Positions 54,199-63,400 of a stretch of DNA of 64,000 nucleotides are shown here, in pieces. The stretch lies in assembly GCA_016708845.1 (NCBI GenBank), contig JADJFB010000001.1, positions 186,001-250,000 on the forward strand, in the 5' to 3' direction. Position 1 is the stretch's first letter. Each line of letters opens with the position of its first letter. The notes beneath the pieces are model-generated. The model made no database searches and was not told the DNA's origin. It worked only from the letters and a program-made list of their open reading frames with translations. Source of the stretch: Bacteroidota bacterium. GTDB lineage: Bacteria; Bacteroidota; Bacteroidia; B-17B0; Aurantibacillaceae. The position numbers and the translations under genes were made by a program.

Positions 54199-55536
54199 AT
54201 GGGAAGAAAATTATTAATACATAACGATCACGTACCTAACATTCATACGTTAGAAGTGTATCGCGCACATGGTGGTTATGCTTCTGTAGAGAAAGCATTA
54301 AAAACAATGCAACCCGATCAAGTAACTGATGAAGTAAAAAAATCAGGCTTAAGAGGTCGTGGTGGTGCAGGTTTCCCAACAGGAATGAAATGGAGTTTCT
54401 TGGCGAAACCAGAAGGCGTTCCTCGTTACTTAGTTTGTAATGCAGATGAGTCTGAACCAGGAACATTCAAAGATCGTTATTTGATGGAAAAAATTCCTCA
54501 TGCATTAATTGAAGGAATGATTACTTCTTCATTTGCATTAGGCGCAAAAAAATCATACATCTATATTCGTGGTGAATATTTTTATGTAGCTCGTATTGTA
54601 GAAGCGGCTATTGCTGAGGCTTACGCTGCTGGTTTGTTAGGGAAAAATATTTTAGGTACTGATTTCTCTCACGACTGCTCTGTGCAAGTTGGTGGTGGAG
54701 CTTATATCTGCGGAGAAGAAACGGCTTTATTAGAATCATTAGAAGGTAAACGTGGTAACCCACGTATCAAACCTCCATTTCCTGCTGTAGCTGGTTTATG
54801 GGGTTGTCCAACTGTTGTTAATAACGTTGAGACCATTGCCGCTGTGGTTCCTATTGTAAATATGGGTGGAGAAGAATACGCTAAAATTGGTGTTGGAAAA
54901 TCTACTGGTACAAAATTAATTTCTGCTTCTGGACATATTAATAAACCTGGTGTTTACGAAATTGAATTAGGGATTACGGTTGAAGATTTTATTTATAGCG
55001 ATGAATATTGCGGAGGTATCCGTAATGGAAAAAAATTAAAAGCAGTAGTAGCAGGTGGTTCTTCGGTGCCAATTTTACCAACAGAATTAATTTTAAAAAC
55101 TGCTAAAGGCGAACCGCGTTTAATGACTTATGAAAGCTTATCAGACGGTGGCTTTGCAACTGGTACGATGTTAGGTTCTGGCGGCTTTATTGCTATGGAC
55201 GAAGACACAAGTATTGTTAAAAATTTATTTACATTCTCTCGTTTTTATCATCATGAGTCTTGCGGACAATGTTCGCCTTGCCGTGAAGGAACAGGTTGGA
55301 TGGAAAAAATATTGAAGAAGTTTTTAGATGGAACGGCTAATGAAAGTGATGTGGATTTATTGTGGGACATTCAAAGTAAAATTGAAGGTAAAACAATTTG
55401 TCCTTTAGGTGAAGCCGCAGCATGGCCAGTAGCAGCAGCTATTCGCCACTTCAAACACGAATTTATTGAAATCGCACAAAAGAAAAAATTTGTAGATATT
55501 TCTCATTACGATAGATTAAATAAAATTAGAGCTTAA
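54199..55536 (+). CDS. nuoF: NADH-quinone oxidoreductase subunit F
   Basis: The 51-kDa-type subunit that binds NADH and FMN and holds cluster N3. FMN/NADH motifs are GRGGAGFPTGMKW (about residues 52-64) and CNADESEPGTFKDRYLME. The N3 [4Fe-4S] ligands are ESCGQCSPCREGTGWM with the fourth Cys in KTICPLGEA. Length is 445 residues, normal. Its stop overlaps the nuoG start as TAATG, indicating coupled translation. Confidence 0.97.
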   Translation: MGRKLLIHNDHVPNIHTLEVYRAHGGYASVEKALKTMQPDQVTDEVKKSGLRGRGGAGFPTGMKWSFLAKPEGVPRYLVCNADESEPGTFKDRYLMEKIPHALIEGMITSSFALGAKKSYIYIRGEYFYVARIVEAAIAEAYAAGLLGKNILGTDFSHDCSVQVGGGAYICGEETALLESLEGKRGNPRIKPPFPAVAGLWGCPTVVNNVETIAAVVPIVNMGGEEYAKIGVGKSTGTKLISASGHINKPGVYEIELGITVEDFIYSDEYCGGIRNGKKLKAVVAGGSSVPILPTELILKTAKGEPRLMTYESLSDGGFATGTMLGSGGFIAMDEDTSIVKNLFTFSRFYHHESCGQCSPCREGTGWMEKILKKFLDGTANESDVDLLWDIQSKIEGKTICPLGEAAAWPVAAAIRHFKHEFIEIAQKKKFVDISHYDRLNKIRA

Positions 55537-56519
55537 TGAAAGTAACGATAGATGGAATAGAAATTGACGTACCAAAGGGTACCACAATTCTTCAAGCAGC
55601 ACGTATGATTGGTCACGAGGTAGCTCCGCCAACTATGTGTTATTATTCTTCACTAAAAACTAGTGGTGGTTATTGCCGTACTTGTATTGTAAAAGTAACA
55701 CAAGGTAGTACAGCTAATCCTACACCAATGCCTAAGCCGGTAGCAAGTTGCCGTACAGAAGTGATGGACGGAATGGTTGTAGAAAATACGATTAATAAAG
55801 ATGTTTTAGAAGCTCGTAAAGGTGTCGTAGAATTTTTATTAATGAACCATCCTTTAGATTGTCCTGTTTGTGATCAAGCTGGAGAATGTTCTTTACAAGA
55901 TTTAGGATACGAACATGGTGCTGCTACAACACGTTACGAATTTCCACGTAGAGAGTTTGAACGTATTGATATTGGTAAGTATGTTCAATTACATATGAAC
56001 CGTTGCATTATGTGTTTCCGTTGCGTAAAAGTAGCGGAGCAATTAACCGATAATCGTGTTCATGGTGTGATGCACCGTGGAGATGCCGCAGAGATTTCTA
56101 CTTACATTGAAAACGTTATAGAAAATGACATGTCGGGTAACGTTATTGATGTTTGTCCGGTTGGGGCATTAACAGATAAAACGTTCCGTTTTAAATCACG
56201 TGTATGGTTTACGAAACCAGTGGATGCAACTTGTGATTGCAAAAAATGTTCTGGAAAAGTACGTTTATGGATGAAAGGCGAAGAAGTATTGCGCGTTACT
56301 GCTCGTAAAGATCAGTGGGGTGAAGCAGAAGAATTTATTTGCAATACTTGCCGTTTTGATAGAAAGAAAACTTCTGATTGGAAAGTGGAAGGACCATCAC
56401 AAATTCATAGAAGTAGCGTGATTTCTCAAAATCATTACAATCATTTAAATGAATTAAAAGTACAAGTGATGAAACAACAAAAAGCACTTGGATTTATACC
56501 TATTAATAAAAGACCGTAA
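55536..56519 (+). CDS. nuoG: NADH-quinone oxidoreductase subunit G, short form
   Basis: Iron-sulfur subunit of the NADH module. Residues 1-85 are the [2Fe-2S] ferredoxin domain (TMCYYSSLKTSGGYCRTC, then SCRTEV). Next is the His-Cys [4Fe-4S] region HPLDCPVCDQAGECSLQDL and the cluster N4 cysteines CIMCFRCVKV with DVCPVGAL. A further cysteine-rich part has TCDCKKCSG and CNTCRFD. The chain ends after 327 residues, without the molybdopterin-oxidoreductase-like domain seen in 700-900 residue NuoG proteins. From memory this short form is common in Bacteroidota, so it is not a truncation. It overlaps nuoF and is 9 bases before nuoH. Confidence 0.95.
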   Translation: MKVTIDGIEIDVPKGTTILQAARMIGHEVAPPTMCYYSSLKTSGGYCRTCIVKVTQGSTANPTPMPKPVASCRTEVMDGMVVENTINKDVLEARKGVVEFLLMNHPLDCPVCDQAGECSLQDLGYEHGAATTRYEFPRREFERIDIGKYVQLHMNRCIMCFRCVKVAEQLTDNRVHGVMHRGDAAEISTYIENVIENDMSGNVIDVCPVGALTDKTFRFKSRVWFTKPVDATCDCKKCSGKVRLWMKGEEVLRVTARKDQWGEAEEFICNTCRFDRKKTSDWKVEGPSQIHRSSVISQNHYNHLNELKVQVMKQQKALGFIPINKRP

Positions 56520-56528
56520 TAAATTAGT

Positions 56529-57584
56529 ATGATAGCATTTGTAATATATAAAGCAATAATGTGTGCGGCCGTTTTCCTGATTTGTTTGGGGGCAGCAGCT
56601 TACGCAACGTTATGGGAAAGAAAATTCGCTGCTTTTCTTCAAGATAGAAAAGGACCAAGCCGCGCAGGCTGGGGTGGTTTATTACAACCATTAGCAGATG
56701 GTGTAAAAATGTTTATGAAGGAAGAGATTATTCCTAATGTGTCCAATCGCGCCTTATTTATTTTAGGACCTTCTTTATTTATGATTACAGCAGTAGTTAC
56801 AAGTGCCGTGGTGCCTTGGGCTAAGCCGGTAAACATTGGCGGACATGTATATGATATGCAAATTACCGATATCAATATTGGTGTGATTTATTTATTAGGT
56901 GTTGCCTCTATTGGTGTGTATGGAATTATGATTGGTGGTTGGGCTTCTAATAACAAGTTTGCTTTATTAGGAGCAGTGCGTGCCTCATCACAAATGATTA
57001 GTTATGAAATTCCTATGGGAATTGCATTAATCGCATTAATCATTTCTTCAGGCGGTTCTTTAAGTTTAAAAACAATTGTAGAAGGACAAGATGCTGGGTT
57101 CGCAAATATTATTTGGCAGCCATTAGGTTTTTTAATTTTCTTTATTTGTGCTTTAGCAGAAACGAATCGTGCACCATTCGATTTACCAGAGTGTGAAACA
57201 GAATTAGTAGGTGGTTACCACACGGAGTATTCTTCCATGAAATTAGGTTTGTTCTTATTTGCTGAATACATCAATATGTTTATTTCGTCAGCAGTCATTG
57301 CTACCTTATATTTCGGTGGATATAATTTCCCATTTGCTCATGAGTTATACGCTAAATTAGGATTAGCAGATGGTTCGGTTTGGATTTCATTAATTGGCTT
57401 TGGAGCTTTAATGACAAAAATATTTGGTTTCATTTGTTTATTCATGTGGATTCGTTGGACATTACCACGTTTCCGTTATGATCAATTAATGAACTTAGGT
57501 TGGAAAACGTTATTACCGTTATCGTTATTTAATTTATTATTAACGGTAGCAATTGAATATTTTAGAGGAAACATTCATTTTTAA
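56529..57584 (+). CDS. nuoH: NADH-quinone oxidoreductase subunit H
   Basis: The membrane subunit at the junction with the quinone site, with eight or more membrane spans over 351 residues. Family signatures are TLWERKFAAFLQDRKGPSRAGWGGLLQPLADGVKMF-type (here WERKFAAFLQDRKGP and LQPLADGVKMFMKEE) and AETNRAPFDLPECETELVGGYHTEYSS, the conserved loop that lines the quinone channel. A short unannotated frame follows 10 bases downstream, before nuoI. Confidence 0.97.
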   Translation: MIAFVIYKAIMCAAVFLICLGAAAYATLWERKFAAFLQDRKGPSRAGWGGLLQPLADGVKMFMKEEIIPNVSNRALFILGPSLFMITAVVTSAVVPWAKPVNIGGHVYDMQITDINIGVIYLLGVASIGVYGIMIGGWASNNKFALLGAVRASSQMISYEIPMGIALIALIISSGGSLSLKTIVEGQDAGFANIIWQPLGFLIFFICALAETNRAPFDLPECETELVGGYHTEYSSMKLGLFLFAEYINMFISSAVIATLYFGGYNFPFAHELYAKLGLADGSVWISLIGFGALMTKIFGFICLFMWIRWTLPRFRYDQLMNLGWKTLLPLSLFNLLLTVAIEYFRGNIHF

Positions 57585-57594
57585 AAAATAAGCT

Positions 57595-57690
57595 ATGAAA
57601 AATAAATTTTTAAACGCATTCAAACTTATTGAAACGATAGAGTTTTTGAGTTTATTTGTAATAGCAATAGTTGCAATTATTAAGCATTAA
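57595..57690 (+). CDS. Possible 31-residue single-span membrane protein between nuoH and nuoI
   Basis: A short ATG-started frame occupies most of the nuoH-nuoI spacer. The product reads MKNKFLNAFKLIETIEF followed by a hydrophobic segment LSLFVIAIVAIIKH, with positive residues before it and a final KH. It would make one membrane span. It starts 10 bases after nuoH and stops 25 bases before nuoI, the spacing of a real operon gene. It is too short for homology to be judged by eye and could be chance in AT-rich DNA. Confidence 0.4.
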   Translation: MKNKFLNAFKLIETIEFLSLFVIAIVAIIKH

Positions 57691-57715
57691 TAACTTAATA
57701 CTAAAACAAATTAAA

Positions 57716-58321
57716 ATGCAGTTAACAAACAGAAAAGTAGTCGTATCAAATAAAGAGCAAAGTTTTGCTGAAAGATTGTATTTGCCGGCTATTGCAAAAG
57801 GGATGATTATTACAGCAAGTCACTTGTTTAAAAAACCACCCACCATTAATTACCCAGAAGTTAAACGTCCAATTGCGCCTGTGTATCGTGGTCAGCATGT
57901 TTTAAAACGTGATGAAAACGGAGCAGAACGTTGTACGTCTTGTGGTATGTGTGCTGTGGCTTGTCCTGCAGAAGCTATTACCATGACTAGCGGTGAGCGT
58001 AAAAAAGGCGAAGAGCATTTGTATCGTGAAGAAAAATATGCAGCGACTTATGAAATTGATATGTTACGTTGCATCTTCTGTGGATTATGCGAAGAAGCTT
58101 GCCCGAAAGAAGCAATCTTTTTAACAGACCGTTTAGTTGATGCTCAATTTGAACGTAAAGATTTTATTTACGGAAAAGATAAGTTGGTTGAAAAAATAGA
58201 TGCTCGTATTGATGTTACTAAACGTCAAACACAAGCGGTATTAGATTTTAAAAAAGTAAAAGGATTAAAGCACAACGAATTATTTGATGCTAATAAATTA
58301 AATAAAGGACATAAACACTAA
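57716..58321 (+). CDS. nuoI: NADH-quinone oxidoreductase subunit I
   Basis: The 8Fe ferredoxin-like subunit (clusters N6a and N6b) that links the peripheral arm to NuoB. Both CxxCxxCxxxCP motifs are visible: CTSCGMCAVACPAEAI (about residues 74-89) and CIFCGLCEEACPKEAI (about 119-134). The ATG at 57716 is preferred over an in-frame start upstream at 57671, which would cover the preceding short frame. The protein ends normally at NKGHKH; the sequence immediately after the stop turns into a low-complexity block, so the link to nuoJ is not readable. Confidence 0.96.
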   Translation: MQLTNRKVVVSNKEQSFAERLYLPAIAKGMIITASHLFKKPPTINYPEVKRPIAPVYRGQHVLKRDENGAERCTSCGMCAVACPAEAITMTSGERKKGEEHLYREEKYAATYEIDMLRCIFCGLCEEACPKEAIFLTDRLVDAQFERKDFIYGKDKLVEKIDARIDVTKRQTQAVLDFKKVKGLKHNELFDANKLNKGHKH

Positions 58322-58698
<377 letters not shown>

Positions 58699-58738
58699 TT
58701 TGAAATAGGTTTGTTAAATAATAAAATAAAAAAAACAT

Positions 58739-59275
58739 ATGTTAGGACTTACAATTACACAATGGCTTTTTGGAACATTATCATTAATGGCAATCATGTT
58801 TGCCTTAATGATGGTTTTTACTCGTAGCCCAGTAAACTCAGCGTTATATTTAATTATGACGTTTTTCTGCATCGCAGGACATTATTTATTATTAAACGCT
58901 CAATTTTTAGCAGTGGTACAAATTGTAGTTTACGCTGGAGCAATTATGGTATTGTTCTTATACATTATCATGTTGATGAATTTAAATGCAGATGAAGAAC
59001 CTCGAAAACATGTTCTTACAAGAGCCATTGCAGCTATCATTGGCGGCATGTTATTATTTGTTATGATTGGCGCTTTAAGAGGTGCTGAGCAATTACAAAT
59101 GGTTCAAGGTGGCGCTTCTCAAATTGGTTTAGTGAAAAATTTAGGTAAAGTATTATTTACTGAGTTCTTATTCCCATTCGAAATCGCCTCTGTTTTATTA
59201 TTAGCAGCACTTGTTGGTGCGATTATGATTGGTAAGCGCGACACAAATATTAACTCAAAAGAAACTACAAACTAA
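58739..59275 (+). CDS. nuoJ: NADH-quinone oxidoreductase subunit J
   Basis: A membrane subunit of complex I with five hydrophobic spans over 178 residues. The family core AVVQIVVYAGAIMVLFLYIIMLMNL contains the pi-bulge helix linked to coupling of quinone reduction with proton pumping. The N-terminal MLGLTITQWLFGTLSLMAIMF is a normal first span. It directly follows the low-complexity block, so the upstream spacing in the real genome is unknown. nuoK begins 14 bases after the stop. Confidence 0.94.
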   Translation: MLGLTITQWLFGTLSLMAIMFALMMVFTRSPVNSALYLIMTFFCIAGHYLLLNAQFLAVVQIVVYAGAIMVLFLYIIMLMNLNADEEPRKHVLTRAIAAIIGGMLLFVMIGALRGAEQLQMVQGGASQIGLVKNLGKVLFTEFLFPFEIASVLLLAALVGAIMIGKRDTNINSKETTN

Positions 59276-59289
59276 TATAAACACATACT

Positions 59290-59601
59290 ATGTTAAACGG
59301 AATTCCTATTAATTATTACATCATGTTAAGCGCAGTGCTTTTCATTATTGGTGCTGTTGGTGTAATGGCTCGCAGAAATGCTATCATTATTTTTATGTGT
59401 ATTGAGTTAATGTTAAATGCAGTAAACTTAATGCTAGTTGCGTTTTCAACGTTACATAACGATGCAAACGGACAAGTATTTGTATTCTTTATTATGGCGG
59501 TTGCTGCGGCTGAGGTTGCAGTAGGATTAGCTATTTTATCGATGGTGTATCGTAATTTCAAGAGTATTGATATTGATTTATTAAGCAGATTAAAGAACTA
59601 A
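59290..59601 (+). CDS. nuoK: NADH-quinone oxidoreductase subunit K
   Basis: Small complex I membrane subunit, 103 residues and three spans, related to MrpC. The conserved membrane glutamates needed for proton transfer are present in MCIELMLNAVNLMLVAFS and AAAEVAVGLAILSMVYR. It lies 14 bases after nuoJ and 4 bases before nuoL, so translation is probably coupled. Confidence 0.96.
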   Translation: MLNGIPINYYIMLSAVLFIIGAVGVMARRNAIIIFMCIELMLNAVNLMLVAFSTLHNDANGQVFVFFIMAVAAAEVAVGLAILSMVYRNFKSIDIDLLSRLKN

Positions 59602-59605
59602 GTAT

Positions 59606-61492
59606 ATGATTAAATTAGTAGCCCTTATCCCATTATTCCCTTTATTAGGTTTTTTAATAAATGGATTTTTTGGCAAAAAAATTAGCAAAAATCTATCTGG
59701 TATTATTGCCAGTGCAGCAGTGTTTGCATCCTTTGCTATATCCGTATTAATATTTATTGATTTAGAAGAACATAAAGAAGTAACCTCTCATATTGTTCCT
59801 TTATTCTCATGGATTAATTCTGACACCTTAAAAATTCCGTTTGAATTTTTAGTGGATCCTTTATCATCTTGGTTTTTATTAATCATAACAGGTATTGGTT
59901 TCTTAATCCATATTTATTCTATGGGTTATATGCACGATGATGAAGGTTTTTCTCGCTTCTTCACTTACTTAAATTTATTCATCTTCTTCATGTTGTTATT
60001 AGTTTTAGGTAACAACTACCTAATTATGTTTGTGGGCTGGGAAGGTGTAGGTTTATGTTCTTATTTATTAATTGGATTCTGGTTTAAAAACACAGCTTAT
60101 AACAATGCTGCTAAAAAAGCATTTATTATGAATCGTGTGGGTGACTTAGGATTTTTAATGGGGATTATATTAATCTTCGTAACCTTCGGAAGTATTTCTT
60201 ATGACCAAGTGTTTTCTATAGCTTCTAGTGGAAATCATACAACAGTAACGATAATCGCTTTATTATTATTTATTGGTGCTATGGGTAAATCAGCGCAGTT
60301 ACCTTTATATACTTGGTTACCAGATGCGATGGCTGGTCCAACACCAGTATCAGCATTAATCCATGCGGCTACGATGGTAACGGCAGGTATTTATATGATT
60401 GTGCGTTCAAATGTATTTTATTCAATGTCAGACGAAGCTTCTCATATAGTAGCTATTGTTGGTGTTGCAACAGCATTATTTGCTGCAACAATTGGTTTAT
60501 TTCAAAACGACATTAAGAAAGTACTAGCATACTCAACTGTATCTCAATTAGGATTAATGTTTTTAGGATTAGGAGTTGGTGCTTACAGTTCATCTGTATT
60601 TCACGTAACAACACATGCTTTCTTTAAAGCTTTATTATTCTTAGGAGCAGGTTCTGTGATTCATGCGATGGGTGGTGAACAAGACATGCGTAAAATGGGT
60701 GGATTGAAAAAAGCACTACCTATTACTTTTGCAACGATGCTAATAGGAACAATTGCTATTAGTGGTATTCCTCCTTTCTCTGGTTTCTTTTCAAAAGACG
60801 AAATTTTAGCACATACATACGAACATAGTCCAACTTTATGGTTTTTCGGACAAGTGGCTTCTATGCTAACAGCGTTCTATATGTTCCGTTTATTATACTT
60901 AACCTTCTATCGTAAGTTCAGAGGAACACATGAACAAGAACATCATTTACATGAGTCGCCAAAAAGCATGACTTTTCCTTTAATTGTATTAGCAATTTTA
61001 GCAGTAGTTGGTGGAGCGTTAGGATTACCTGAATTTTGGGGAGCAACTAATTGGATGCATCATCATTTAGATTCTATTATCGTTCATAAAAATCCAAGCG
61101 TGTTGAATCACGAAAAAGAGTGGATACTAATGGGCTTAGCAACAGCATCGGCTTTAGCAACTATTTTCTTTGCTTATATGGTGTATATGAAAAATCGAAT
61201 TTTACCAGAAGCAAACGATTCGAAGTTAACTGGTATTAAAAAATTGATCTACAATAAATATTATATTGATGAAATTTATGAAGCATTAATTCGTAAACCG
61301 TTAGATGCCTTATCTGAAGTTTTTAAATATATTGACACCAAGGTTATTGATAGCGTTGTTGATGGAGTTGGAACGACTGTAACTGGAATGAGTGCATTGG
61401 TTCGTAAAGTGCAAACAGGACACATTGGGTTTTATATTTTTGGAATGGTGCTAGGAATTATTGCCATTTTGTTTTACACGTTTATAAAGTAA
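59606..61492 (+). CDS. nuoL: NADH-quinone oxidoreductase subunit L
   Basis: Antiporter-like proton-pumping subunit at the far end of the membrane arm, 628 residues with about 16 spans. Family motifs are FVGWEGVGLCSYLLIGFWF, the lysine-bearing helix MGKSAQLPLYTWLPDAMAGPTPVSALIHAATMV, and KVLAYSTVSQLGLMFLGLGVG. The C-terminal part has the long lateral helix region followed by a last span (YIFGMVLGIIAILFYTFIK). The stop at 61490-61492 is followed immediately by another low-complexity block, before nuoM. Clear assignment. Confidence 0.97.
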   Translation: MIKLVALIPLFPLLGFLINGFFGKKISKNLSGIIASAAVFASFAISVLIFIDLEEHKEVTSHIVPLFSWINSDTLKIPFEFLVDPLSSWFLLIITGIGFLIHIYSMGYMHDDEGFSRFFTYLNLFIFFMLLLVLGNNYLIMFVGWEGVGLCSYLLIGFWFKNTAYNNAAKKAFIMNRVGDLGFLMGIILIFVTFGSISYDQVFSIASSGNHTTVTIIALLLFIGAMGKSAQLPLYTWLPDAMAGPTPVSALIHAATMVTAGIYMIVRSNVFYSMSDEASHIVAIVGVATALFAATIGLFQNDIKKVLAYSTVSQLGLMFLGLGVGAYSSSVFHVTTHAFFKALLFLGAGSVIHAMGGEQDMRKMGGLKKALPITFATMLIGTIAISGIPPFSGFFSKDEILAHTYEHSPTLWFFGQVASMLTAFYMFRLLYLTFYRKFRGTHEQEHHLHESPKSMTFPLIVLAILAVVGGALGLPEFWGATNWMHHHLDSIIVHKNPSVLNHEKEWILMGLATASALATIFFAYMVYMKNRILPEANDSKLTGIKKLIYNKYYIDEIYEALIRKPLDALSEVFKYIDTKVIDSVVDGVGTTVTGMSALVRKVQTGHIGFYIFGMVLGIIAILFYTFIK

Positions 61493-61884
61493 TTGACAAT
61501 TTTTTTTTTTATCAAAAGGGGAAAAAAGTGCTGAAATATAAAAAGAGAGGTTTTATTTTGCTCTTGCCTTTTTAAAAAAAGATATTTTTTTAAAAACAGT
61601 TGCTAATGAAGTTATGGAAACTGCGCGCCCCCCCTTGGGCAAGTGTAAGGGGGGGTGTGGGGGGCTCCTCCCCTCACCTTATTAAAAAATTAAAAATTTT
61701 TTAGGAGAGGCAGACGAATCTGTTTTTTGGTTTTGGGTGGTTTAAAGAGTAAAAAAAAAAATTTAAGATCAAAAATTTAAAAAATATTTATTTAAACCCA
61801 AGAACAAAAAAATCCCCCTTGCCTTGCCTTCACAGAAAATAGCTAAATTTTTAAAATTGTAAATAATTAAATTGTAAATAAAAT
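61493..61884. other. Low-complexity block between nuoL and nuoM
   Basis: The 392-base spacer is rich in homopolymers of all four bases and has no open frame of note. A perfect nine-base hairpin is present near its middle: CCCCCCCTT (61628-61636) and AAGGGGGGG (61647-61655). Ordinary AT-rich leader sequence returns near 61850, just before nuoM. A nuoL-nuoM gap of this size is not expected in this operon, and the block resembles the artefact between nuoI and nuoJ. Confidence 0.6.
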
Positions 61885-63348
61885 ATGTTAGTTGGATTAT
61901 TAATTATTGTACCACTTATCGCAAGTTTGTTAGTGTTTTTCACAAAAGGAAAAACTAGTAGAACAGTTGCATTAGGGTTATCTGTTGTAGAATTTATTTT
62001 ATCATTAGTGGTATTGTTTCAATACAAACACAATCCTGATAATGCGAATTTGATTTTAAATTGCGCTTGGGTTGAATCTTTGGGGATTCACTTTGCAGTG
62101 AGTGTTGATGCTTTATCAATGTTAATGGTATTATTAACCACATTCTTAGTGCCACTAATTATTTTATCATCCTTTAATACGGAGTACGAAAAACCGAATT
62201 CATTTTATGGTTTAATCTTATTAATGCAAATGGCATTAGTAGGTGTGTTTACTGCAAACGATGGTTTCTTATTTTATGTGTTCTGGGAATTAGCATTAAT
62301 CCCAATTTACTTTATCTGTTTGTTGTGGGGTGGAGAAAATCGTGGACGCATCACTTTCAGGGTTTTTGTTTACACTTTATTTGGATCTTTATTTATGTTG
62401 GTTGGTTGAATTTATTTATATAATCATACAGGTTTCGAAACAGGAATTAAATCATGGGAACGGACTGATTTATACCAAGCTGGAAAATCGTTAACGTTAA
62501 ACCAACAATCATTTGTTTTCTGGAGCATCTTTTTAGCATTCGGAATTAAAATGCCAATCTTTCCTTTACACACATGGCAACCTGATACTTATGTAAACGC
62601 TCCAACACAAGGAACGATGTTGTTGTCAGGTATCATGTTAAAGATGGGAACATTTGGATTAATTAAGTGGTTATTACCAATCACTCCTTTAGCTTTAGCA
62701 GAGTGGGGTTGGTTAGCTATCGGATTATCTGTATTTGGAATTTTTTATGCATCATGTATTGCAATCGTTCAAAAAGATTATAAGCGTTTAATTGCTTATT
62801 CATCTATTGCTCACGTTGGCTTAATTGCAGCAGGTATTTTATCTGCCAACCAACAAGGTATTCAAGGAGCGGTGATGCAAATGTTAGCGCATGGTGTTAA
62901 CGTTGTAGGTTTATTCTTAATTGCTGATATTTTAATGCGTCATACAGGAACACGTGAGATGGAAAAATTAGGAGGTATCAGAAATATGAACGGCAACTTT
63001 GCTGTCTTATTTTTAATTGTGATGTTAGGATCAGTAGCATTGCCTTTAACAAATGGATTTGTTGGTGAGTTTTTATTAATTAACGGTGTATATCAATATG
63101 GCGCATGGGTTGCAGCATTTGCTGGCTTAACCGTGATTTTAGGAGCCGTATATATGTTACGCAGTTACCAGGCTATTATGTTAGGTGAGCGTAGAGATTC
63201 AGCAATCGCATTTGGTTCTTTAGCTAGTTCAGATAAATGGGTATTGTATATTATTTGTTTTGTCATAATTGCTTTTGGTGTATATCCAAAACCATTAAAT
63301 GATTTAGCAGAAGAAGGAACAAAAGCAATTTTAACTTATATCAAATAA
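61885..63348 (+). CDS. nuoM: NADH-quinone oxidoreductase subunit M, interrupted by in-frame TGA
   Basis: Antiporter-like proton-pumping subunit. The part up to 62406 has VSVDALSMLMVLLTTFLVPL and YVFWELALIPIYFICLLWGG, with the conserved membrane glutamate. The part from 62410 has FGIKMPIFPLHTWQPDTYVNAPTQGTMLLSGIMLKMG and the KRLIAYSSIAHVGLIAAGI helix. Both parts are in the same frame; the only break is a TGA at 62407-62409 inside LFMLVG-stop-IYLYNHTGFETG. A TGG would give Trp and a full product of 487 residues, normal size for NuoM. Since the gene is otherwise intact and essential to the complex, a single-base error is the simplest reading. The start at 61885 (MLVGLLIIVPLIA) is normal. nuoN follows after 52 bases. 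Confidence 0.93.
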
Positions 63349-63400
63349 CAAATTAATTTTCGAATTACGATTATCATAATTCATAAAGCTTAAATAACGT

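Noticed and set aside
55536..56519. NuoG as a truncated gene
   Set aside because: The missing C-terminal oxidoreductase domain is, from memory, usual for this phylum, and all iron-sulfur motifs are intact.
62407..62409. Genome-wide reassignment of TGA to tryptophan or glycine
   Set aside because: TGA serves as an ordinary stop candidate in the opposite frames and other genes here use normal TGG for Trp; only one gene shows an internal TGA, so a local error or mutation is more likely.
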